Part shown: positions 46,415 through 53,665 of the stretch, one piece after another
Numbering within the stretch: position 1 is the stretch's first letter
Layout: each line of letters begins with the position of its first letter
NCBI RefSeq assembly: GCF_018829635.1
Contig: NZ_JAHKKG010000017.1
Coordinates: 122,397-186,396, forward strand
Direction: 5' to 3'
Length of the DNA: 64,000 nt
Source: Paractinoplanes bogorensis
GTDB lineage: Bacteria > Actinomycetota > Actinomycetes > Mycobacteriales > Micromonosporaceae
Made by a program: the position numbers and the translations under genes
The notes under the pieces: generated by a model
The model's input: the letters and a program-made list of their open reading frames with translations, nothing else
Databases searched by the model: none
Told to the model about the DNA's origin: nothing

Positions 46415-46804
46415 GTGACCGAGGTACCACAGCACGCTATCGACGACGCGGCACTCGTTCTTCAGAGTGCCCTGAGCGGCGACAGTGACGCAGTGGTGGG
46501 CACGTTCGACTCGGTGGTCGACCGCTCCGGCATCGTCGGCGCCTATGACGTCGCCTGGTGCCTGGCCGCCACCATGGTCGGGCAGGTGCCCTCCGGCGGT
46601 GCGTGGACGCTCGACTTCCCCGGCATCGACGACGCGCGGTACGACAAGCGCTGGGTGGCCCGCTTCGTCAGCGCCTACGTGAACGCCGACATCTCCACCG
46701 GTGAGGCGCTGTTCGGTGCCGCGATCGCCGACGGCCAGTTGCCCGACTGTCTGCTCGCGCTGGCCGGCTCGACGGTGGCGACGCTGCGCCACCGTGCCGC
46801 CTGA
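46415..46804 (+). CDS. Hypothetical protein (129 aa)
   Basis: An unrecognised, mostly helical acidic protein (DDAALVLQSALSGDSDAVVG, CLLALAGSTVATLRHR). The start is uncertain: GTG at 46415 (used here) or TTG nine codons upstream at 46388; neither has a good ribosome binding site. Codon use and length support a real gene. It is convergent with the next gene, whose stop abuts it directly. Confidence 0.65.
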   Translation: MTEVPQHAIDDAALVLQSALSGDSDAVVGTFDSVVDRSGIVGAYDVAWCLAATMVGQVPSGGAWTLDFPGIDDARYDKRWVARFVSAYVNADISTGEALFGAAIADGQLPDCLLALAGSTVATLRHRAA

Positions 46805-47113
46805 CTATCGACCGCGTAGATACAGCGCTTTCGCGTACTGCGCCGTGGCCGCCTCGTTGTACATCGAGGCCTCCTGCATGTAGAACTCGTGGTCGGCCAG
46901 CGCCGCCTGCGCCTGTGACGTGCTCTTCCAGCGGATGGCCGCGTCGATCTCGGACAGGCCGCGGGCTTTGAACTGCCGCCGCATCGCCATCCGCCCCTTG
47001 CGGAACACCTCCTGCGCCTCCTCGGCGCCCTTCATCGCGGCGAAAGCCTTCTCGCTGAGCGCCTCGGCCATGGTCCAGGCCGCCTGCTCCGCCGCGTTGG
47101 TGAATGTCAGCAC
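46805..47113 (-). CDS. Helical hypothetical protein (102 aa)
   Basis: An unrecognised alpha-helical protein rich in Ala, Glu and Gln (AAEQAAWTMAEALSEKAFAA; AALADHEFYMQEASMYNEAA), probably coiled-coil. GTG at 47113 has a strong GAGGAGGA box. It diverges from the HAD hydrolase gene 42 bp away and is tail-to-tail with the preceding gene with no gap. Confidence 0.68.
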   Translation of the reverse strand: MLTFTNAAEQAAWTMAEALSEKAFAAMKGAEEAQEVFRKGRMAMRRQFKARGLSEIDAAIRWKSTSQAQAALADHEFYMQEASMYNEAATAQYAKALYLRGR

Positions 47114-47154
47114 GCCGTCCTCCTCGTCCCCGCGAAGCCTGACAAGATCGATAC

Positions 47155-47775
47155 ATGTTGCTGCTCATCGACCTGGACAACACTCTTATTGACCGCGCAG
47201 CAGCCTTCAAGGCCTGGGCCCGTACACGGTTCGGGGATACCGAGGTGCCGTGGCTGGTCGAACAAGATCGGGACGGCTACCGGCCGAAGGACGAACTGGC
47301 CCCGGTGATCGCGGCCCGTTACCACCTGGAGCCGGCCGAGGTGCTGGTTGAGCTGCGTGCGGGCATGGTCGACCAGTTGGCGCCCGACCCGTTGGTGGCG
47401 GCCGCGCTGACTTCGTGTGCAGCGGCCGGCTTCGTACCGGTGGTGGTCACGAACGGCACGGTCGCCCAGCAGGAGGCCAAGCTGCGCCGCACCGGCCTGG
47501 ACCGCCTGGTCGCGGGCTGGACGATCTCGGAGGGGGCCGGAGTGCGCAAACCCGACCGCCGGATCTTCGAGCTGGCCGCCGCCTCGGTGGGCCGCCACCT
47601 GGACGAGGGCGGGTGGATGGTCGGCGACCACGCCGAGTACGACATCGGGGGCGGGGCCGCGGCCGGATTACGTACGGGCTGGGTGTCCCGGGGTCAGTCC
47701 TGGCCGGAGTCGCTCGACTATCGCCCGGCGGTGACGGCCATCGACTGCGTGGGCGTGCTGGCCGCCCTGGGCTGA
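47155..47775 (+). CDS. HAD-superfamily hydrolase
   Basis: A 206-residue subfamily IA HAD phosphatase. Motif I is LLIDLDNTLID, motif II VVVTNGT, motif III lysine VRKPDRRIFE and motif IV MVGDHAEYDIGGG. The final 58 bases overlap the 3' end of the convergent TDT transporter gene. Substrate unknown; phosphoglycolate phosphatase-like enzymes share this layout. Confidence 0.87.
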   Translation: MLLLIDLDNTLIDRAAAFKAWARTRFGDTEVPWLVEQDRDGYRPKDELAPVIAARYHLEPAEVLVELRAGMVDQLAPDPLVAAALTSCAAAGFVPVVVTNGTVAQQEAKLRRTGLDRLVAGWTISEGAGVRKPDRRIFELAAASVGRHLDEGGWMVGDHAEYDIGGGAAAGLRTGWVSRGQSWPESLDYRPAVTAIDCVGVLAALG

Positions 47776-48764
47776 CGCCAGAGGTCGCTCCGTACGGTCC
47801 GGGTCGCGACGATCGCCCAGGCCGACACCAGCACCACGAAGAGGACCACGGCCAGCGTCGTGAGCAGCGGCGATCCGGTGCGGGCGGCCATACCTCCGGT
47901 GCCGGTGACGACCGTGCCGATCGGGAAGGTGAAGCCCCACCACGTCAGAGAGAAGGGCATTCCCTCCCGTACGGTCTTGACCGTGATCGCCGCAGCCAGC
48001 GCACCCCAGAAGAGCGCGAAGCCCAGCGTCGGTACGCCGTAGAGGACGGCCAGCATCTGGGCCCCTTCCGCGTACGGCGAAGGCAGCACCCCCTCGGCCG
48101 AGCGGCCCAGCAGGTGGAACGCGGTGACCGACTGGCCCAGCGGTCCGAGCACGATCCACAGTGTCGGCACCATGCGGGCGGCGCCGACCTGGTGCCGGAC
48201 CAGGCGGCCCCAGATCTGGCTGATCACGAGGACCGCGGCGAACAGGCTGATCCCGGCCAGCGCGTAGCAGGCCAGCAGCAGGTCACGGCCGTCCGGCACG
48301 TGCGGCACGAGCAGTGCGCCGGTCGCCGCCGACACCATCGGCGACACCACCGGCATCAGCCAGCCCCCGAAAGCCGAGTCGGGCGCGGCGGCCAGCGTGG
48401 GCCGGGTCATCATCCGGTACGGCACCGCGACCGCGACGATCAGACCGAGCACGGTCCCGGCGGTCCACAGCACCAGATCGACCGGTACGGCGATCTCGGC
48501 CGGCCCGAGCAGCAGCGTGCCCGCGCCCACGGTCATCAGCGCCATCGGCGGCGCACCCCAGAACTGCATCAGCACCGGGTCGTCGAGATGGCTGGTGCCG
48601 CGCCGGGCGGTGGCCACGGCGAGGGCGACGAGGAGCGTGGCGGCCAGCAGCCACATCGCGGTGGCGAAGACGTGCTGGCCGGGCACCTGGACGGGCAGCG
48701 TGGCGGCCGCGGTGGCGACGATCCCGGTGCCCATGACGGAGGCGAACCAATTGGGTCCGAACAT
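47718..48764 (-). CDS. TDT-family transporter (TehA/SLAC1-like)
   Basis: A 348-residue polytopic membrane protein with about ten helices. GPNWFASVMGTGIVATAAA at the N-terminus is the hallmark of the tellurite-resistance/dicarboxylate transporter family, which exports C4-dicarboxylates, sulfite or other anions. ATG at 48764 follows GGTGGAG. It diverges from the LysR gene (70 bp), which probably regulates it. Substrate cannot be assigned; sulfite or malate efflux are possibilities. Confidence 0.88.
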   Translation of the reverse strand: MFGPNWFASVMGTGIVATAAATLPVQVPGQHVFATAMWLLAATLLVALAVATARRGTSHLDDPVLMQFWGAPPMALMTVGAGTLLLGPAEIAVPVDLVLWTAGTVLGLIVAVAVPYRMMTRPTLAAAPDSAFGGWLMPVVSPMVSAATGALLVPHVPDGRDLLLACYALAGISLFAAVLVISQIWGRLVRHQVGAARMVPTLWIVLGPLGQSVTAFHLLGRSAEGVLPSPYAEGAQMLAVLYGVPTLGFALFWGALAAAITVKTVREGMPFSLTWWGFTFPIGTVVTGTGGMAARTGSPLLTTLAVVLFVVLVSAWAIVATRTVRSDLWRQPRAASTPTQSMAVTAGR

Positions 48765-48834
48765 GTCTCCACCCTGCGCCGGGAAAGCCGAGGCCAGTAG
48801 GTGTCGATCTCGCCTGAGGTCATAACCTGTCTTT

Positions 48835-49731
48835 ATGCCCCTGCCGCCGTTGACCGCCGACCTGGCCGGTTTCGATCTGCTGCTCAGCGTCGCCCGGCTC
48901 GGCAGCGTGGGCCGGGCCGCGGCCGAGCACCGCATCTCGCAGCCGGCCGCCAGCGCCCGCCTGCGCGAGCTCGAGCGCCGGGTCGGGCTGACCCTGCTGC
49001 ACCGCACGCCGCGCGGCTCGACCCTGACCGAGACCGGCGCGCTGGTCGCCGACTGGGCCCGCTCCGCGATCGACGCCGCCGACGCGCTCGCCGCCGGGCT
49101 GGCCGCGCTGCGGGCCACCCACGACAGCCGGCTCACGGTCGCCGCCAGCCAGACCGTGGCCGAATATCTGCTGCCCGCGTGGCTGGTCGCCCTGCGCGCG
49201 GCCCATCCCGGGCTGGCCGTGACGCTGCAGGCCGCGAACTCGGCCGACGTCGCCGCCGCGGTGCTCGACGGGCACGTCGAACTGGGTTTTGTCGAGGGAC
49301 CCGACCTGCCCGCCGGTCTGCACGCCGAGGTGGTGGCGACCGACCGGCTGGCCGTGGTGGTCGGGCCGGGACATCCGTGGGCCCGGCGCCGGCGGGCGGT
49401 CACGGCCGACGAACTGGCCGCGACCCCGCTGGTTTCACGTGAATCCGGGTCGGGCACTCGGCGGGCGTTCGAGCAGGCGCTGGGCGACCTGACCGCAGCG
49501 GCGCCGCTGCTCGAGCTGTCGTCGACTACCGCCATCAAGCACGCGGTGACGGCCGGGTCGGGGGCGGCGGTGCTCAGCTCACTCGCCGTGACCGCCGAGC
49601 TGACGGCCGGCACGCTCGTGGCAGTGCCGACCGCGGTCCCGTTGCAGCGCCGGCTCCGGGCCGTGTGGCGGGCGGCCGACCAGCTGATCGGGCCGGCTCG
49701 GGACCTCTACGCGATCGCCCTGCGCGCCTGA
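48835..49731 (+). CDS. LysR-family transcriptional regulator
   Basis: A 298-residue LysR regulator. The helix-turn-helix is residues ~10-65 (GFDLLLSVARLGSVGRAAAE, HRISQPAASARLRELERRVG) and the co-inducer domain covers the rest (LTVAASQTVAEYLLPAWL). It resembles the CysL/CbbR side of the family. Divergence from the TDT transporter predicts control of that gene from the 70-bp shared promoter. Its last 25 bases overlap the next convergent gene. Confidence 0.92.
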   Translation: MPLPPLTADLAGFDLLLSVARLGSVGRAAAEHRISQPAASARLRELERRVGLTLLHRTPRGSTLTETGALVADWARSAIDAADALAAGLAALRATHDSRLTVAASQTVAEYLLPAWLVALRAAHPGLAVTLQAANSADVAAAVLDGHVELGFVEGPDLPAGLHAEVVATDRLAVVVGPGHPWARRRRAVTADELAATPLVSRESGSGTRRAFEQALGDLTAAAPLLELSSTTAIKHAVTAGSGAAVLSSLAVTAELTAGTLVAVPTAVPLQRRLRAVWRAADQLIGPARDLYAIALRA

Positions 49732-50192
49732 GCCCGTCTCCTGGTTGCCCCGATCAGGACGGCTACACCCATGATCACGGCGACGATCAGGGAGATGGGT
49801 AGCCAGTCGGCGGAGTAGAACGACAAGGCGATCAGGGCGACCATGCTGAGGTAGGTCCAGGCGCTCACCGCGTACGGGAAACGCAGGGAAATCACGACGA
49901 GGATCACCAGTTGAGCGGCCAGCAGGGCGGGGTGCCACGAGAACGGCGTGCGGTGGTGCGCCTGCACGGCCAGGCCGGTGACCGCGCAGGCGAGCCAGGT
50001 GAGGCGCCAGGTCAGCAGCGGGCGATCGGCCAGCAGGGCGAACGGCAGGCCCAGGAGCAGGCCGCCGACCCAGCACAGGATGGTGGGTAGGCCGGATTTC
50101 AGGTCGAGGTAGGTGGCGCCGCCGTACGCGAGATAGACAGCACCCGCGCCGGCGGCGATCCTCCCCTTCGGCAACGCTCGTAGGGTCTTCAT
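49707..50192 (-). CDS. Small polytopic membrane protein, possible truncated sensor kinase
   Basis: A 161-residue protein with five or six membrane helices, ending in ATRRRAQARRAIA. The layout (short N-terminus, helices, then a basic RRRAQARRAIA start of a cytoplasmic helix) is what precedes the dimerisation domain in NarL-type actinobacterial sensor kinases, but the kinase domain is missing and the gene stops inside the 3' end of the LysR gene. It may be a kinase remnant or a stand-alone membrane protein. Confidence 0.65.
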   Translation of the reverse strand: MKTLRALPKGRIAAGAGAVYLAYGGATYLDLKSGLPTILCWVGGLLLGLPFALLADRPLLTWRLTWLACAVTGLAVQAHHRTPFSWHPALLAAQLVILVVISLRFPYAVSAWTYLSMVALIALSFYSADWLPISLIVAVIMGVAVLIGATRRRAQARRAIA

Positions 50193-50264
50193 GGCTCGAC
50201 GGTAGGTTCGCGGTCACGCTGAGTCGTGATACCTCGGAGCCGTCTTCGCCGTCATACCGGCGTA

Positions 50265-50687
50265 CTACGGCTTGAGATCGACGGCGGCGGTGAGCGAGCC
50301 GTCCATCTGGAACGGCACGGATTCGTGCTCGTGGACGACCAGCCAGCGGCCGTCGATGCGGCGCAGGCCGATCGTCACCCGGAACCACATGGTGAACTCG
50401 TCGGGCGTGCCCTTGGGGGTCGCGGTCATCGAGTCGTAGCTGGTGGCGAACGCGACGTCGCCGTCGACGGTGATCTCGAGCTGGGTGACCTCGCGTCGCG
50501 GCGGCGTCTCGAAGGTGGCCAGCCACTGCTCGATCGCGGTCGCGTCGCTGTGGTGGACGCGCTCGCCGAGCGGCGGCGCGAGCGAATAGAGCAGCACCTC
50601 GGGGGCGGAAAAGGCCAGGTGACCGGGCACGTCGCCGACGCTCAGCCGAGCCGCCCGGCCCTCGATCACATCGCGGATCTCCTGCAT
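50265..50687 (-). CDS. SnoaL-like (nuclear transport factor 2 fold) protein
   Basis: A 140-residue SnoaL/ketosteroid-isomerase-like protein (VIEGRAARLSVGDVPGHLAF, WFRVTIGLRRIDGRWLVVHE). Its ATG at 50687 has the strong box AGGAGG. Such proteins often accompany DGPF proteins and ECF42 sigma factors, as here, and the divergent gap holds a symmetric promoter-like palindrome. The reaction is unknown. Confidence 0.85.
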   Translation of the reverse strand: MQEIRDVIEGRAARLSVGDVPGHLAFSAPEVLLYSLAPPLGERVHHSDATAIEQWLATFETPPRREVTQLEITVDGDVAFATSYDSMTATPKGTPDEFTMWFRVTIGLRRIDGRWLVVHEHESVPFQMDGSLTAAVDLKP

Positions 50688-50719
50688 GGTTCCTCCTTCT
50701 TCGGCAATCTTTCGACCGG

Positions 50720-50751
50720 GACGTCGAAGCCGGCGGCCCGGCTTCGACATC
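50720..50751. promoter_or_regulatory. Symmetric divergent ECF42-type promoter
   Basis: A perfect palindrome (50723-50748: GTCGAAGCCGG, four bases, CCGGCTTCGAC) places, on the minus strand, TGTCGA (50749-50744) and CGACGTC (50726-50720) 17 bp apart; on the plus strand, CGTCGA (50722-50727) and CGACATC (50745-50751) 17 bp apart. These match the -35 TGTCGA and -10 CGA(T)C-type elements I recall for ECF42 sigma factors. The ATGs lie 23 bp (DGPF gene) and 32 bp (SnoaL gene) beyond the -10 boxes. Confidence 0.6.
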
Positions 50752-50774
50752 CTGGTGAGAGAAGGAGACAGCCG

Positions 50775-51146
50775 ATGAAATATCTGATCCTCATCCAGTC
50801 GAACGAGCGCAGCCTGGCGCTGTGGGACAAGATGTCGGACGACGAGCGGACGGCGTTCGGGCGTGGCCACCTGACGCTGAACGACGAGATGTCCGAGGCG
50901 GGCGTGCTCGTCGCGTCCGAAGGGCTGGCCGATCCGGCGCTGGCCCGGTTCGTGGCCGTCCGCGACGGTTCCACGGTCGTCTCGGACGGTCCGTTCACCG
51001 AGGTCAAGGAACACCTGGCGGGCTTCTACCTGATCGACGTCGGCGACGAGAAGGAGGCGTTCTCGTGGGCGGCGAAGGTTCCGGACGCGGCGACCATCGG
51101 GGTTGAGGTGCGGCCCGTGCTCGACATGAGCGGGTGGGAGTTCTGA
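50775..51146 (+). CDS. DGPF/YCII-related protein
   Basis: A 123-residue YCII-like protein with the defining DGPFTEVKEHLAGFYLIDV motif and start KYLILIQSNERS. DGPF proteins are the hallmark partners of ECF42 sigma factors; their biochemical role is not established. ATG at 50775 follows GAAGGAG. The last 13 bases overlap the sigma factor gene, so the two are coupled. Confidence 0.93.
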   Translation: MKYLILIQSNERSLALWDKMSDDERTAFGRGHLTLNDEMSEAGVLVASEGLADPALARFVAVRDGSTVVSDGPFTEVKEHLAGFYLIDVGDEKEAFSWAAKVPDAATIGVEVRPVLDMSGWEF

Positions 51147-52327
51147 AGTCGTTCGACGACGTGTTGCGGGCGGCCGCGCCGCAGGTGCTGGGCGCGGTCG
51201 TCCGCCGATACGGTGACTTCGACGCGAGCGAGGACGCGGTGCAGGAGGCCCTGCTCGCGGCGGCCAAGCAGTGGCCGGTCGACGGGGTGCCCGGCGATCC
51301 ACGGGCGTGGCTGATCCGGGTCGCGTCCCGCCGCCGGATCGAGCTGCTGCGCAACGAGGAGGCCCGCCGCCGGCGCGAGGCTGTGCCGCCGGATCCACCA
51401 CCCGAGGTACGCGGCGACGACGAGCTGACACTGCTGTTGCTCTGCTGCCACCCGGCCCTCACCCCCGTGGCCCAGGTGCCGTTGACGTTGCGGGCGGTCG
51501 GCGGTCTGACCACGGCGGAGATCGCGCGGGCCCTGCTGGTGCCGGAGAAGACCATCGGACAGCGGATCAGCCGGGCCAAGCGGAAGATCCAGGAGGCGGG
51601 CGGGCGGTTCTCGCTCTCCTCCTTGTCGGGACGACTACCGGCCGTACGGCAAACGCTCTATCTGATTTTCAATGAGGGGTATACGGCGAGCTCGGGGCCG
51701 TCGTTGCATCGGGTGGAGCTGAGCACTGAGGCGATTCGCCTGACGCGCCAGCTGCACGAGCGGCTGCCCTCCGACGGGGAGGTGGCCGGGCTGCTGGCGC
51801 TGATGCTGCTGACCGACGCGCGACGGCCGGCGCGGACCCGTGCGGACGGTGGGTTGGTGCCGCTCGCCGCGCAGGACCGGGCGCTCTGGAACCGAGCCTT
51901 CATCGACGAAGGGGTTGCCGTCATCACCGAGGCGCTGCGGTCCACGGCTATCGGGCCGTTCCAGTTGCAGGCGGCGATCGCCGCGGTGCATGCCGAGGCG
52001 ACGTCCGCGGCGGACACCGACTGGCCGCAGATCCTGCAGTTGTACCGTTTGCTGGCCGCGGCCGCTCCCGGTCCGATGGTGACGCTGAACCGGATCGTCG
52101 CACTGTCCGAAGTCGACGGGCCGTTGGTCGGTTTGCGGGCCCTGGACGAGGCGGCTGGTGACCCTGCGCTGGCCGGGCATCATCGGGTGGCCGCGGTGCG
52201 GGCCCATCTGCTGGAGCGGGCCGGTGATCTGGACGCCGCTCGGGAGGAGTATCTGCGGGCGGCGCGGTTGACGTTGAGCTTGCCGGAGCGCCGCTACCTC
52301 GAATCCCGCGCGGCCGGGTTGCGCTGA
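51134..52327 (+). CDS. ECF42-type RNA polymerase sigma factor with long C-terminal extension
   Basis: A 397-residue sigma-70-family factor. Sigma region 2 covers ~1-75 (GDFDASEDAVQEALLAAAKQW), region 4 ~105-165 (LTTAEIARALLVPEKTIGQR) and a ~220-residue C-terminal TPR-like/DUF6596 extension follows (YLIFNEGYTASSG; FLQLAAIAAVHAE-type helices). This extension replaces an anti-sigma factor in the ECF42 group and is needed for its activity. Translation is coupled to the DGPF gene. The likely target is its own divergent promoter at 50720-50751. Confidence 0.92.
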   Translation: MGVLKSFDDVLRAAAPQVLGAVVRRYGDFDASEDAVQEALLAAAKQWPVDGVPGDPRAWLIRVASRRRIELLRNEEARRRREAVPPDPPPEVRGDDELTLLLLCCHPALTPVAQVPLTLRAVGGLTTAEIARALLVPEKTIGQRISRAKRKIQEAGGRFSLSSLSGRLPAVRQTLYLIFNEGYTASSGPSLHRVELSTEAIRLTRQLHERLPSDGEVAGLLALMLLTDARRPARTRADGGLVPLAAQDRALWNRAFIDEGVAVITEALRSTAIGPFQLQAAIAAVHAEATSAADTDWPQILQLYRLLAAAAPGPMVTLNRIVALSEVDGPLVGLRALDEAAGDPALAGHHRVAAVRAHLLERAGDLDAAREEYLRAARLTLSLPERRYLESRAAGLR

Positions 52328-52365
52328 CTCCCATTTCTGTCGTACCCGTCGGCCAGAATGCGGGT

Positions 52366-52713
52366 ATGGATGAGGCGTTGGCCGTGCTGAGGCGGGAGTT
52401 CGAGGGCGCTTTTCTTCTGAACCTGCGTGGCGAGGGCCTCGTCTGGGACCGAGCGGCCTTCAGCCGGCTGGAGCAGGCGATGCGGACGGCCTGCACGGAG
52501 TTCGAAGGCCGCGAGGATCTGCCACGCTGGATGGCCGAGGGCTTCTACGAGGCGTCACATTTCGTGGCGGAGTGGACCAGTCACCCAAACTTCCCTCGGC
52601 CCGAGCCGGCGCAGTATTACGAGGACTGCCTGGAGCGGCTTCGAGACCTGGCCGACTGGTTCTTCCGTGGCTGGCACGCCTATCAGGAGCCGCACGTGTG
52701 GCGTGACCTCTGA
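52366..52713 (+). CDS. Hypothetical protein (115 aa)
   Basis: An unrecognised soluble protein, Trp- and Arg-rich (WMAEGFYEASHFVAEWTSHP; DLADWFFRGWHAYQEPHVWR). No signal or membrane segment. The start is ATG at 52366, 39 bp after the sigma factor stop; the gap is short enough for co-transcription, but no functional link is evident. Confidence 0.7.
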   Translation: MDEALAVLRREFEGAFLLNLRGEGLVWDRAAFSRLEQAMRTACTEFEGREDLPRWMAEGFYEASHFVAEWTSHPNFPRPEPAQYYEDCLERLRDLADWFFRGWHAYQEPHVWRDL

Positions 52714-52739
52714 CGTCCAACCCGGTCGCGTGGGGCGGC

Positions 52740-52870
52740 GGGGTTGTCATCATGCGGCGCGGTTGCCGCAGTGGCGGGCACGGCCGATCGAGTCGCGGCG
52801 GGTGGTGCGAACGCTCGGCTTTGCCGAAGTGGGGCCGCCCAGCTGAGCCCGCACCGACGGTAACCCAACG
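52740..52870 (+). pseudogene. GNAT acetyltransferase C-terminal remnant
   Basis: The frame encoding LPQWRARPIESRRVVRTLGF and AEVG matches the C-terminus of the complete GNAT gene at 60775-61500 (PQWRARPVESRQVARALGF). At DNA level, 52766-52785 is identical to the complement of 60875-60894, and similarity continues past a frameshift and stop into CAGCTGAGCC. The upstream ~200 codons are missing. It is a broken paralogue, probably left by a partial duplication. Confidence 0.75.
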
Positions 52871-52970
52871 AGTGACGACGCACGAGTCATCGTGCTCCCA
52901 GCAAACGCCGAAGGCAGCGCCAGTAAACAGCGTCGCTATTGCCGCTCGGCGTCGCCGCTCGGCGTCGGCG

Positions 52971-53090
52971 TTTGCCGCTTGGCGTTGGCGTTTGCCGCTT
53001 GGCGTTGGCGTTTGCCGCTTGGCGTTGGCGTTTGCCGCTTGGCGTTGGCGTTTGCCGCTTGGCGTTGGCGTTTGCCGCTTGGCGTTGGCG
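52971..53090. repeat. 20-bp minisatellite, six perfect copies
   Basis: The unit TTTGCCGCTTGGCGTTGGCG repeats without any change at 52971, 52991, 53011, 53031, 53051 and 53071. Degraded copies (GCCGCTCGGCGTCG) precede it at 52938-52970 and a partial one follows. Twenty is not a multiple of three, so long apparent frames through it are artefacts. The rest of 52871-53247, up to the tRNA genes, contains no gene. Confidence 0.95.
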
Positions 53091-53247
53091 TTGGCGAAGC
53101 CAATTTCCACCCCAGCCAAACCCGATGGTGTGAGGCGGCAGAGGGGGTGCGGGTGGCGTAGCCCCCGCCTCGCGCGACGAAGTCGCGCGGAAAGAACGAG
53201 GCGGCCAGGTTCGCGCTCTCCGCGAACACACGACCGCCCCCGACTCG

Positions 53248-53321
53248 TGGCCAGGGGCGGGGTCGAACCGCCGACCTTCCGATTTTCAGTCGGACGCTCG
53301 TACCAACTGAGCTACCTGGCC
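53248..53321 (-). tRNA. tRNA-Phe (GAA)
   Basis: A 74-nt tRNA on the minus strand. The 5' end GGCCAGGTAGCTCAG pairs with CCTGGCC at the 3' end plus discriminator A. The anticodon loop CTGAAAA gives anticodon GAA. The T-arm GGTTCGACCC is intact. CCA is not encoded. Third of three tRNAs in a row. Confidence 0.96.
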
Positions 53322-53348
53322 TTGGTACTGCCTTACGGTGAAGCTTTG

Positions 53349-53422
53349 CGGTCCTGACGGGACTTGAACCCGCGACCTCCGCCTTGACAGGGCGGCGAGC
53401 ACTCCAACTGCTCCACAGGACC
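53349..53422 (-). tRNA. tRNA-Asp (GTC)
   Basis: A 74-nt minus-strand tRNA: acceptor GGTCCTG/CAGGACC, discriminator G, anticodon loop CTGTCAA (anticodon GTC), and T-arm GGGTTCAAGTCCC. CCA is not encoded. It is 27 bp upstream of tRNA-Phe in the transcript direction. Confidence 0.96.
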
Positions 53423-53477
53423 TTGCTGTCGTTCCTTGCTCCGGAAGTGTAGCGACTGCTTCTCGCTAACTTACCAG

Positions 53478-53550
53478 TACCCCCAACGGGATTCGAACCC
53501 GTGCTACCGCCTTGAAAGGGCGGCGTCCTGGGCCACTAGACGATGAGGGC
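53478..53550 (-). tRNA. tRNA-Glu (TTC)
   Basis: A 73-nt minus-strand tRNA: acceptor GCCCTCA pairs with TGGGGGT (two wobble pairs), discriminator A, anticodon loop CTTTCAA (TTC), T-arm GGGTTCGAATCCC. First of the Glu-Asp-Phe cluster. Upstream (53551-53600) TAATAC, 9-12 bases before the 5' end, may be part of the promoter. Confidence 0.95.
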
Positions 53551-53665
53551 AACGCCGTAAGTATTACACGTTCGCAATACTCTGGCTTTGACCCCAACCG
53601 GGCCCCCGCTTGAGGCTTGGAAAGCATACGTGATCCCCCGCCCCGCCTCCAAACCGGTATCCCGA

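Noticed and set aside
52971..53090. CRISPR-like array
   Set aside because: Perfect head-to-tail copies with no spacers.
52887..53231. Proteins with repeated KRQTPTPSGKRQRQAANAN-type sequence on the minus strand
   Set aside because: They are translations of the 20-bp minisatellite in rotating frames, with no start signal or normal flank.
53248..53550. Integrated element attachment site at the tRNAs
   Set aside because: No integrase gene and no repeated tRNA 3' end were seen nearby, although the adjoining gap is disordered.
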